Of a stretch of DNA of 64,000 bases, positions 49,703-57,358 are shown in pieces. The translations under genes were made by a program, and so were the position numbers. This DNA comes from CBDATA01 sp965215615. GTDB taxonomy: Bacteria > Acidobacteriota > Vicinamibacteria > Marinacidobacterales > Marinacidobacteraceae. Each line of letters starts with the position of its first letter. Position 1 is the first letter of the stretch. The DNA lies in contig OZ244068.1 of NCBI GenBank assembly GCA_965215615.1, positions 744,001 through 808,000 on the forward strand, given 5' to 3'. The notes beneath the pieces were generated by a model that did not search any database, was not told where the DNA came from, and saw only the letters and a program-made list of their open reading frames with translations.

Positions 49703-50277
49703 TGCCGAAGCGGCCGAAGAGTGCGGCATCGGTGGAGGAATTCCTGACCGACCCCGACGTGCTTCCTCCGTCGCCCTTTTCGGGAAGACCGTTCAAGGCG
49801 AGCATCGTCGCGGTGGCCGAAGGGAACATCATCGGGGTGGATGGCCGGATTCCGTGGCACCATCCTCCCGATGTGAAGCGGCTCTGGCGGCTCACCCGCG
49901 AAAGCACCATGATCCTCGGCCGCCTCTCGTGGGAGGGGATTCCCCGCCGCCCGGTCCCCGGCCGGAGGAACTTCGTGCTCACGAGCCGCGAGCTGCCCGG
50001 TGCCGAGTGCTTTCCTTCGTTCGAAGCCGCGCTCGATGCCGCTCCCGGCGATGTCTGGTTCCTCGGCGGCTCGCGGGTCTATGAAGAAGCCATGGAGTGT
50101 GCCGACTTTCTCGACATCACCCACATTCCCGACCCGGTTCCGGTCACCGCCGGGCAGACGGTCGCGCGCTTCCCGGCGGTGGATTCCTCCCGCTGGCGCG
50201 CCGGCCCGCTCCTGCTCGACGAAACCGACCCGGGTGTCACCCGGTGCCGTTACGTCCGGCGCGGAGGCCCCACATGA
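49702..50277 (+). CDS. folA: Dihydrofolate reductase
   Basis: The 191-residue enzyme reduces dihydrofolate to THF with NADPH. After about 30 extra N-terminal residues the family core begins: KASIVAVAEGNIIGVDGRIPWHHPPD, with IPWH as the usual LPWH and Asp as the substrate-binding acid. MILGRLSWEGIPRRPVPGR and FLGGSRVYEEAM follow. The ATG overlaps the thyA stop by one base (TGATG), so production of the two enzymes is coupled. Confidence 0.94.
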   Translation: MPKRPKSAASVEEFLTDPDVLPPSPFSGRPFKASIVAVAEGNIIGVDGRIPWHHPPDVKRLWRLTRESTMILGRLSWEGIPRRPVPGRRNFVLTSRELPGAECFPSFEAALDAAPGDVWFLGGSRVYEEAMECADFLDITHIPDPVPVTAGQTVARFPAVDSSRWRAGPLLLDETDPGVTRCRYVRRGGPT

Positions 50278-50663
50278 GCGATTCCCCCATCACCCTGATC
50301 ACCGGCTCCAGCCTGCCGAAGCCGGCCGGCCCCTACAGCCCCGGTGCCGCCGCCGGCGGCCTCGTCTTCGTCTCCGGCCAGGTAGGCGTGGACCCCGCTA
50401 CCGGCAAGACCCCGGAGGGGGTGGCCGCCCAGACCGAGCAGGTGCTCCGGAACATCCAGGCGATCCTCGAAGCCGCGGATTCCGGCCTCGACCGGGTGGT
50501 CCGCTGCGGGGTCTTCGTCGCCGACATGGACCAGTTCCGCGAGATGAACGAGGTCTATGAACGGATGTTCGGAGGCCACCGCCCCGCCCGCACCACCATC
50601 GAGCCGAGCCGCCTCCCCGGCGAGGGTTTCCTCGTGGAGATCGACGCGATCGCGGCCCGCTGA
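50274..50663 (+). CDS. RidA/YjgF-family enamine/imine deaminase
   Basis: This 129-residue RidA protein hydrolyses reactive 2-aminoacrylate-type enamines released by PLP enzymes. Signatures are KPAGPYSPGAAAGGLVFVSGQVGVDP, the active-site Arg in RPARTTIE, and the closing VEIDAIAAR. It is the last gene of this plus-strand series and overlaps folA by 4 nt (ATGA). The nearby PLP enzymes fit a detoxifying role. Confidence 0.92.
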   Translation: MSDSPITLITGSSLPKPAGPYSPGAAAGGLVFVSGQVGVDPATGKTPEGVAAQTEQVLRNIQAILEAADSGLDRVVRCGVFVADMDQFREMNEVYERMFGGHRPARTTIEPSRLPGEGFLVEIDAIAAR

Positions 50664-50747
50664 CCGCAGCACTTCGCCACCCGCGCGGTGCAGAGGCGAC
50701 CACTGACCCACTCGGGGGTGTTCTCTCGCTGAACGGTACGGGCGGAG

Positions 50748-51182
50748 TCAGACCCGAAGGACGTGCAACGAGGACCGATGTTCGTCCGGGACGAGACTCT
50801 TCAGGCCGGTGTCGAGCGTCATCAGCTGGCCGCCTTGCTGGATCGCAGTGGCAAGCAGCAAGGCATCGGTGATCTGCCGGTATCCTTGAAGACGCGTGCG
50901 GATCGACTTCGGTAATGCGTCGATGCCACGGTTCAGCGGCCAGAATTGGTGCTTGCCCAGGCTTTTGAGGCCGTCGAATACACCGAGCGCTTCAAGAGGG
51001 GTCACGGTGTGCTGTACGGCGGCCCGGTTGCAGGAAACCCGTACGAAGCCGGCCTCCGTCAAGAGGCAGGTCGCCCACCCCGCATCCTGAGCTTCGTCGA
51101 ACCACGCCCACGCAGCATCGTGGTGTACATGGTGGGGCCAGGCGAGCGCGACCAGGACGTTCACGTCCGGGAGATCTGTCAA
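50748..51182 (-). CDS. vapC: VapC-type PIN-domain toxin
   Basis: The 144-residue protein has a PIN ribonuclease domain. The acidic metal ligands are Asp6 (LPDVNVLVAL), Glu near 43 (LTEAGFVRV), Asp near 106 (QITDALLLATA) and Asp near 124 (LMTLDTGLKSL). PIN toxins cleave RNA. The gene follows vapB by 20 nt on the same strand, so the pair is a type II toxin-antitoxin module. The FWPLNRGID insertion and TTL-rich core fit the TTHB/Mycobacterium-like subfamily. Confidence 0.9.
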   Translation of the reverse strand: MTDLPDVNVLVALAWPHHVHHDAAWAWFDEAQDAGWATCLLTEAGFVRVSCNRAAVQHTVTPLEALGVFDGLKSLGKHQFWPLNRGIDALPKSIRTRLQGYRQITDALLLATAIQQGGQLMTLDTGLKSLVPDEHRSSLHVLRV

Positions 51183-51202
51183 GAGAGCGAACGGGAGAAC
51201 GA

Positions 51203-51436
51203 TCAGGGCCAGTCGCTGAGCGAAAGATGGACATCCTCGTTGGTGATGGGCCGGGCTTCCGGGTCCACCGCGAAAACGACGGTTCGTTTTCGGCCGCGCC
51301 GACTCGCGGGGACACCGCCCCGGAAGCCTCGACGCGCCAGCTCGGACAACGCTCGGCCCAGGCTCACACCGTTCCGCTCGGCAAGCCCTCGCGCCACCGC
51401 GAGGACATCGTCATCAATGGTCACCGTGGTCCGCAT
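51203..51436 (-). CDS. vapB: VapB-type antitoxin with ribbon-helix-helix
   Basis: The 77-residue protein opens MRTTVTIDDDVLAVARGLAERNGVSL, a ribbon-helix-helix DNA-binding fold, and has an extended charged C-terminus (ITNEDVHLSLSDWP) suited to toxin binding. It should neutralise VapC and repress the shared promoter. Its upstream DNA (51437-51475) has GATG repeats that may be the operator. Confidence 0.85.
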   Translation of the reverse strand: MRTTVTIDDDVLAVARGLAERNGVSLGRALSELARRGFRGGVPASRRGRKRTVVFAVDPEARPITNEDVHLSLSDWP

Positions 51437-51470
51437 CCCGACATCGTAGCATCATCGCATCAAGACATGC

Positions 51471-51623
51471 GTGAATCCGTTTCTGTTCGGCGAGTACCTC
51501 GACGATGCCTTGAGATCGCTCGCGGAATACGACGGGGACAGCCCCTGCGCGGCGCGAGCGAAGGAAGCGGCCGCATCCTGGCTTCGGGAGCGCACTTCCG
51601 GGGTCGCGGATTCCGGCGCGTAG
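51471..51623 (+). CDS. Small 50-residue reading frame between vapBC and tkt
   Basis: A GTG-started frame reads NPFLFGEYLDDALRSLAEYDG, then a helical stretch to SWLRERTSG, before TAG at 51621. No ribosome-binding site is clear and no family is recognised. It could be a small helical protein or a truncated remnant. The 240-bp gap holds nothing else I can assign. Confidence 0.3.
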   Translation: MNPFLFGEYLDDALRSLAEYDGDSPCAARAKEAAASWLRERTSGVADSGA

Positions 51624-51676
51624 CGCAACTCACGGGGGTTCGGGTCGGCGAGCCGCCGTGCTACTTTTTGCGGCCC

Positions 51677-53668
51677 GTGCGATACGAACAGCCCTTCCGC
51701 CGTCCTTTCGATGCCGCCGACCGGCTCGCCATCAACACCCTCCGCGGGCTCGCGGTGGATGCCGTCGAGAACGCGAACTCCGGTCACCCCGGCCTCCCGC
51801 TCGGTGCCGCGCCGATGGCCTGGGTCCTCTGGAGCCGCTTCCTCCGTCACGCTCCTTCGGATCCTGCGTGGCCCGACCGGGATCGCTTCGTGCTCTCCGC
51901 TGGCCACGGCTCCATGCTGCTCTACGGGTTGCTCCACCTTTTCGGGTATGGGGTTTCGCTGGACGATCTCCGTCGGTTCCGGAAGTGGAAAAGTCGCACT
52001 CCGGGGCATCCGGAGAGCTTCGCCACCCGTGGCGTGGAAGCGACCACCGGCCCGCTCGGACAGGGTGCCGGCAACTCGGTGGGGATGGCCATCGCCGAGC
52101 GGGCGCTCCGCGAGGAGTTTCCGGATCTCACCGACCATCGGACCTATGCGCTGGTCTCCGACGGTGACCTCATGGAAGGAGTCGCGCACGAGGCAGCCTC
52201 GCTCGCCGGTCAGCTTCGCCTGTCCCGGCTGACCTGGCTTTACGATGCCAACGACGTAACCCTCGACGGCCCGGCTTCGCTCGCGTTCGATCAGGAAGAC
52301 GTGACCAAGCGCCACGAGGCGCTCGGCTGGCACGTCCAGACGGTGAAGGACGGAGACCGCGACCTCGAGGCCCTCGAAGTGGCCCTGCGCTCTGCCGCAG
52401 GCGATGACCGGCCCTCGCTGATCCGGATCGAGACGACGATCGGCTTTGGCGCGCCGACGAAGGCGGGGAAGTCGGCATCCCACGGCGCTCCACTCGGAGC
52501 AGACGAGGCCCGGGAGACCAAGCAGGCGCTCGACCTCGACCCGAGGGCAGAGTTCGTGGTGCCGGATCTGGTTCGAGAGCGCGTCGCCGAATGTCTGGCG
52601 ATCGGCGAGACATCCCGCGAGGAGTGGCTCGGCCGGCGCTCCGCCGTCCCCACCAAGGTCGCCCGCGAGTTGGGGCGCCGCATCCGGGGCCGGCTCCCGC
52701 GTGACTGGGACGCGGATCTCCCCGCCTTCGAGCGGGGGGCCTCGGTCGCCACCCGATCGGCCTCTGGCGAGGTGATGAACCGGCTGGCAGCGCGGATTCC
52801 CGAGTTCTTCGGGGGAGATGCCGACCTTTCGAGCTCCACCAAGACTGTCCTCAAGTCCTCGGGCTCCTTTTCGATGCACGACGGGAGCGGGCGGAACATC
52901 CACTACGGCGTGCGCGAGCACGCGATGGGCGCGGCCGCCAACGGAATCGCCTACCACCGGGGTTTCCGCACCTTCACCGCCACCTTCTTCTGCTTCGCCG
53001 ACTACATGCGGCCCTCGATCCGGCTCGCTGCGCTCTCCGGCCTCCCCACCGTCCACGTGTTCACTCACGACTCCATCGGGGTCGGGGAAGATGGCCCGAC
53101 CCACCAGCCCGTCGAACATCTCATGTCGCTGCGCGCCATGCCGAACCTGCATGTGGTGCGGCCCGCCGATGCGAACGAGACGGTGGAGGCCTGGAGGCAC
53201 GCCCTCACCCGCACCACCGGGCCGACCGCGCTCGTGCTCACCCGCCAGAACGTTTCGGTGGTGACCGACCCCGGCCTCGCGCGGGGTCTCCACCGGGGTG
53301 GTTATGTGCTCGCCGGGGAGTGGGATCCGGATGTCGTGCTCATCGCTACCGGTTCCGAGGTCGCTCTGGCGCTCGAGGCGCGGCGACGGCTCGGCCGCGA
53401 CCGGATCAAGGCCCGGGTCGTCTCGCTGCCTTGCTGGGAACTCTTCGAAGAGGCGGGTGCCGAGCACCGGAACGCCGTTCTGCCGCCGGGGATTCCGCGG
53501 GTCTCGGTCGAGGCCGGAGCCACGCTCGGCTGGGAACGCCATGTGGCGAGCGGGACGATCCTCGGCGTGGACCGGTTTGGCGGGTCGGCACCGGGGCCGG
53601 TGGTCGCCCGGAGGCTCGGGCTCACCGCGAAGAAGGTGGAAGCTGCCGCCCGGGAGCTTCTCGAATGA
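51677..53668 (+). CDS. tkt: Transketolase
   Basis: This 663-residue TPP enzyme moves two-carbon units in the pentose phosphate pathway. Signatures are RGLAVDAVENANSGHPGLPLG, SAGHGSMLLYGLLH, GPLGQGAGNSVGMA, the TPP-binding SDGDLMEGVAHE, and in the second half DLSSSTKT, GVREHAMGAAANG and THDSIGVGEDGPTHQP. The GTG at 51677 gives a normal family length; TTG 51668 and GTG 51656 are alternatives in the same frame. No ribosome-binding site is obvious. Confidence 0.93.
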   Translation: MRYEQPFRRPFDAADRLAINTLRGLAVDAVENANSGHPGLPLGAAPMAWVLWSRFLRHAPSDPAWPDRDRFVLSAGHGSMLLYGLLHLFGYGVSLDDLRRFRKWKSRTPGHPESFATRGVEATTGPLGQGAGNSVGMAIAERALREEFPDLTDHRTYALVSDGDLMEGVAHEAASLAGQLRLSRLTWLYDANDVTLDGPASLAFDQEDVTKRHEALGWHVQTVKDGDRDLEALEVALRSAAGDDRPSLIRIETTIGFGAPTKAGKSASHGAPLGADEARETKQALDLDPRAEFVVPDLVRERVAECLAIGETSREEWLGRRSAVPTKVARELGRRIRGRLPRDWDADLPAFERGASVATRSASGEVMNRLAARIPEFFGGDADLSSSTKTVLKSSGSFSMHDGSGRNIHYGVREHAMGAAANGIAYHRGFRTFTATFFCFADYMRPSIRLAALSGLPTVHVFTHDSIGVGEDGPTHQPVEHLMSLRAMPNLHVVRPADANETVEAWRHALTRTTGPTALVLTRQNVSVVTDPGLARGLHRGGYVLAGEWDPDVVLIATGSEVALALEARRRLGRDRIKARVVSLPCWELFEEAGAEHRNAVLPPGIPRVSVEAGATLGWERHVASGTILGVDRFGGSAPGPVVARRLGLTAKKVEAAARELLE

Positions 53669-56433
53669 GCCTCGCGGGACACCCGTGGGCCTCCTTCCTT
53701 CACGAGGTGGAGTCTCCCTCCCGGTACGCGGGCGGCGAACGGTTCTCGGTCGTGAAGCCGGCGGGGCCGGAAATCCGGTCGCGGATGGCCTTCTGCTTCC
53801 CGGACGTGTACGACATCGGGATGAGCCACCTCGGGGCCAAGATCCTCTACAAGGTGGTGAACGACCAGCCGGATCTCGCGCTGGAGCGGGCCTTCTGCCC
53901 CTGGCCCGACATGGAGGAGCAGCTCCGCCGCCGGAACCTGCCGCTCATCAGTCTGGAAACCCGGTTGCCGCTCCGGGATTTCGATCTGGTCGGGTTTTCG
54001 CTCCAATACGAGCTCACGTTCACGAACGTCCTCACCATGCTGGACCTCGGCGGCATCCCGATCCGCGCCGCGGACCGCAGCCCCGACGATCCGCTGGTGC
54101 TGGCTGGCGGCCCGGTCGCCACCCATCCGGAGCCCATGGCCCCCTTCGTGGATGCTTTCCTGATCGGCGATGCCGAGGAGCGCCTGCCGCGACTGATGCG
54201 CGACCACGCCCGGCTTCGCGAAGCGGGAGTCCGGGACCGGGAGGAAATCCTCTTCGAGCTCCAGAAGGGCGGGGGGCTCTACTGCCCTTCGCTCTACGAC
54301 CGGGAGGTTTGCCCGGAATCCGGGCTCGCTCACGTTTCACGCGCCCGGCGCGAGGAGGTTCCGCTCCGGGTGGAGCGCGCCTTCGTCGCCGACATCAACC
54401 GGTTTCCCTTCCCGGAGGAATCACCGGTTCCGGTGGCGGAAGCCATCTTCGACCGCACCTCGGTGGAAATCGCGCGGGGCTGCACCGAGGGCTGCCGGTT
54501 CTGTCAGGCGGGCATGATCTACCGGCCGGTCCGCGAGCGGGATCCGAAGGAAGTCGTCCGGACGGTGGTTTCGGCGGTGGAGAAGGGGGGATACGACGAG
54601 GCTTCGCTGACCAGCCTTTCGACTGCCGACTACTCCTGCGTGGCCCCGCTCATCAAGGAGGTGGCGAAGGAGCTCACCCCGCGCAAGGTGGCGCTCGGGG
54701 TTTCGAGTCTTCGCGCCTACGGGCTTTCGGAGGACGTGCTCGACGACCTGTCGCAGGTCAAGGCCACCGGTCTCACCTTCGCGCCGGAGGCCGGGACGCC
54801 GCGGATGCGCGACGTGGTGAACAAGAACATCAGCGAGGCCGACATCTACGAGACCTGTCGGCGGGTGTTCTCGCGCGACTGGGATCGCGCCAAGCTCTAT
54901 TTCATGATCGGCCTTCCCACCGAGGAAGACGAGGATGTGCTCGGCATCGCGGCGATGGCCCGCGAGGCTCGCCAGATCGGCGATCAGGTCTCGGCGCGCC
55001 GGGTCCGGATCACCGTCTCGGTTTCGAGCCACGTGCCGAAGCCGCACACTCCTTTCCAGTGGTGCGCCCAGGACAGCATGGAGGAGATCGTCCGGAAGCA
55101 GGCGATGCTGCGGGAACGGGCGAAGAAGGATGGCTTCTGGCTCAAGACCCACGACCAGCGGGTGAGCTACCTCGAAGGGATCTTCTCGCGCGGCGACATC
55201 CGGGTCGGCCGGCTGATCGAGATCGCCTGGGAGAAGGGGGCTCGCTTCGACGGCTGGGACGAGCACCTCTCGTTCGAGCGATGGACCGAAGCCCTCGAAG
55301 CGTGGGAGGACGAGCTGGGGGTTCGCCGCGAGGAATACCTCGACGAAATCCCGGTGACCGGCAGGCTCCCCTGGGACCACATCGATGTGGGTCTCGTGGA
55401 CGGCTTCCTGCGGCGGGAGCATCGCCGCGCGCTCAGCCACCGCGCCTCACCGCCCTGCGGCAAGCCGGCCGGACAGCTCGTCCATCATCCGACCGTCCCG
55501 GAGGCGCGGGCGGACGACCGCAAGCTCGTCTGCTACCACTGCGGGGTCGCCTGTGACATGGACCATATGCGCGAAGAGCGGATCGGGTTTCTCGAGAGCA
55601 TGGGCGCAACCGGCGAGATCCTGCTCCCGGTGCTCCCGGCGGCCGATCCTTCCTTCGCAGCCCCCTCCGAGCCGGTCCGGTACCGCGCCCGGTTCGAGAA
55701 GACCGGGCCGATGGCACTTCGCGGCCACGGCGAACTGATCCGGGTTCTCCCCCGCATCTTCCGTCGTGCCGGGCTGCCGATCCGCTTCACCGAGGGTTTT
55801 TCTCCTCATCCCCAGATCAGCTTCGGGCCGGCGCTTCCGCTCGGGGTCCAGTCGCTCGCCGAGCATTGCGAGTTCGTCCTCACCCGCGAATTGCCCGAGG
55901 ATGCGGCGCTCGGAGCGCTTCGCTCTGCCGGCGAGGAGGGCATCCGGTTTCGGGGGGTAACGCGGGTTCCGGACGGGGCTCCGCGGCTCGCCCAGTGGCT
56001 CGAAGCGCTCCGCTACGCCGTCCTGCTCCCGGTGGACGCGGTTCCGGGGACGCTCGAAGCCCGGCTCCGCGATTTCCGGTCGGCGGACGAATGGCCCATG
56101 ACGCTCATCCGGCGCGTCAAGAAGAAGCCCGGCCGTCGCCGCCGCGAGGGGCCGCGCGAGCGGGAAGTGACCGTGGACCTTCGCTCGGTGGTCACCGAGG
56201 CATCGCTCGCCCCTGCCGGCGAGGAGGCCGGGCTCCTCGGCTGCCCCGCCGCGAGGCAGACCCTCCGCTTCCGGATGCTCGTGCGTTCGGACGGCCCCTC
56301 CCCGCGCCCCGCCGAGGTCGTCCGGGCACTCACCGGCTACGAACCGCTCGCGGTGGAGATCGCCCGCACCGCGGCCGATCCGGTTCCGGAGAGTGCAGCT
56401 GCCCGGATCGCGGAGCGCCGGCCGAGCGTCTGA
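53665..56433 (+). CDS. Radical SAM protein fused to DUF2344 domain (TIGR03960-TIGR03936 type)
   Basis: The 922-residue protein joins two parts often found as neighbours or fused. The N-terminal part (to about 640) has a B12-binding-like region and a radical SAM core with the CTEGCRFC cluster motif. After a Cys-containing linker (CYHCGVACDMDH), the last 245 residues have YRARFEKTGPMALRGH and GFSPHPQISFGPALPLG, the DUF2344 pattern. The reaction is unknown; a link to ribosomal or RNase G-type genes is common elsewhere but not visible here. Overlaps tkt by 4 nt. Confidence 0.9.
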   Translation: MSLAGHPWASFLHEVESPSRYAGGERFSVVKPAGPEIRSRMAFCFPDVYDIGMSHLGAKILYKVVNDQPDLALERAFCPWPDMEEQLRRRNLPLISLETRLPLRDFDLVGFSLQYELTFTNVLTMLDLGGIPIRAADRSPDDPLVLAGGPVATHPEPMAPFVDAFLIGDAEERLPRLMRDHARLREAGVRDREEILFELQKGGGLYCPSLYDREVCPESGLAHVSRARREEVPLRVERAFVADINRFPFPEESPVPVAEAIFDRTSVEIARGCTEGCRFCQAGMIYRPVRERDPKEVVRTVVSAVEKGGYDEASLTSLSTADYSCVAPLIKEVAKELTPRKVALGVSSLRAYGLSEDVLDDLSQVKATGLTFAPEAGTPRMRDVVNKNISEADIYETCRRVFSRDWDRAKLYFMIGLPTEEDEDVLGIAAMAREARQIGDQVSARRVRITVSVSSHVPKPHTPFQWCAQDSMEEIVRKQAMLRERAKKDGFWLKTHDQRVSYLEGIFSRGDIRVGRLIEIAWEKGARFDGWDEHLSFERWTEALEAWEDELGVRREEYLDEIPVTGRLPWDHIDVGLVDGFLRREHRRALSHRASPPCGKPAGQLVHHPTVPEARADDRKLVCYHCGVACDMDHMREERIGFLESMGATGEILLPVLPAADPSFAAPSEPVRYRARFEKTGPMALRGHGELIRVLPRIFRRAGLPIRFTEGFSPHPQISFGPALPLGVQSLAEHCEFVLTRELPEDAALGALRSAGEEGIRFRGVTRVPDGAPRLAQWLEALRYAVLLPVDAVPGTLEARLRDFRSADEWPMTLIRRVKKKPGRRRREGPREREVTVDLRSVVTEASLAPAGEEAGLLGCPAARQTLRFRMLVRSDGPSPRPAEVVRALTGYEPLAVEIARTAADPVPESAAARIAERRPSV

Positions 56434-56441
56434 GCGCATCC

Positions 56442-56891
56442 TTGCGCGAGCGCCCGGACCTTGTCCTCCTCGGCTGCGTCCAATCCAAGCGGCCGGGCCC
56501 TTCTTCGGCGAAGGACTTGTACGACTCCCCGCTGTGGAGGGCGCGGCGCGCCTACGCTGAGCGGATCGGAGCCTCGTGGTTCATCCTCTGCGCCGAGCAT
56601 GGATTGCTCTCACCTGATTCGCCAGTTTCCTGGTATGACAAGACTCTCGCTTCGCTCCCGGCCACCGGGCGGCGAACGTGGTCCCGCCGAGTCCTTGATG
56701 CTCTTCGCGCCGAGTTCCCGAACCTATCGGGGAAGATCGTCGAAATCCACGCGGGGAAGCTCTACTCTGGCTACGGAGTGGCCGACGGACTTGAAAGGGA
56801 AGGGGCCATCGTACGGCAGCCGCTCCGCGGAATAGCAGGCATCGGCAACCAGCTCCGCTGGTACGCTGCGCATCCGGAGGTGGTGGAGTGA
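56442..56891 (+). CDS. DUF6884-type protein
   Basis: These 149 residues match the DUF6884 pattern: LVLLGCVQSKRPGPSSAKDLYDSPL, then WFILCAEHGLLSPDSPV with WYDKTL, and a C-terminal HAGKLYSGYG. Function is unknown; relatives often sit in phage or accessory regions. The start is uncertain. TTG at 56442 precedes the first conserved strand, and 8 nt separate it from the previous stop. The stop overlaps the following frameshifted gene by 4 nt, so the two were an operon. Confidence 0.75.
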   Translation: MRERPDLVLLGCVQSKRPGPSSAKDLYDSPLWRARRAYAERIGASWFILCAEHGLLSPDSPVSWYDKTLASLPATGRRTWSRRVLDALRAEFPNLSGKIVEIHAGKLYSGYGVADGLEREGAIVRQPLRGIAGIGNQLRWYAAHPEVVE

Positions 56892-57276
56892 CTCCAGCGG
56901 AACTCGCGCAGGCAGTCGCTGCCGGGTTCTACGGCGAGGAGCTGGATTTCTCCGGGCGATCCGAACCCGGTGGCGGCTGGTCGGAGTTACCCGAGGTCAA
57001 GGCAGAAGCGTCCGACCCGGTCGCCACGCGGCGGTTCCTCACGTTCACGGCAGCAGTGGACAAGATGGTGGATGCCGACGCTGGGTCGTTCCGGTTCTCG
57101 ATGCGTCGAACCGGCCCCATCTGCACACCTCCGAAATCGTCGTGGAGGGAGGCGGGACGCAACCCGTGCCCTTTGCGTTGGGAGAGGAACTGCGCCTGAC
57201 GAACTCCGGCGGCGCGGAACGCACGATTCGGGTGCTGGCCGTCCGCAACGGATCCTCGCTCGTCGAGTACGACTGA
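56888..57276 (+). pseudogene. Frameshifted accessory gene, partner of DUF6884
   Basis: The GTG-started frame gives an ordered N-terminal part to about VDKMVDADA (near 57080) and then degenerates. A second frame, two positions on, continues with WVVPVLDASNRPHLHTSEI and ends in LVEYD at the TGA at 57274. Joined at about 57080, the two make a coherent protein of about 128 residues. One lost base (or two gained) explains it. A sequencing error or programmed shift is also possible. No family is recognised. Confidence 0.6.
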
Positions 57277-57289
57277 GGATCCATGTTTT

Positions 57290-57326
57290 CCTTGAAAATC
57301 CGATTTGATTCAGGGGATTTTCAAGG
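57290..57326. repeat. Perfect 12-bp inverted repeat, AT-rich
   Basis: CCTTGAAAATCC (57290-57301) and GGATTTTCAAGG (57315-57326) are exact reverse complements with a 13-base AT-rich loop. It lies between the frameshifted gene and the convergent BNR gene. Neither strand has a T run after the stem, so it is not a standard terminator. It may be an operator, a cruciform or a recombination scar. Confidence 0.8.
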
Positions 57327-57358
57327 TAAATCGAGCGGATTCCGTTCCTGTCATTTGC

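Noticed and set aside
51452..53542. Minus-strand frame of about 700 codons opposite transketolase
   Set aside because: The product has no domain and the plus strand encodes a full transketolase.
57290..57326. Palindrome as a standard bidirectional terminator
   Set aside because: No T run follows the stem on either strand and the stem is AT-rich.
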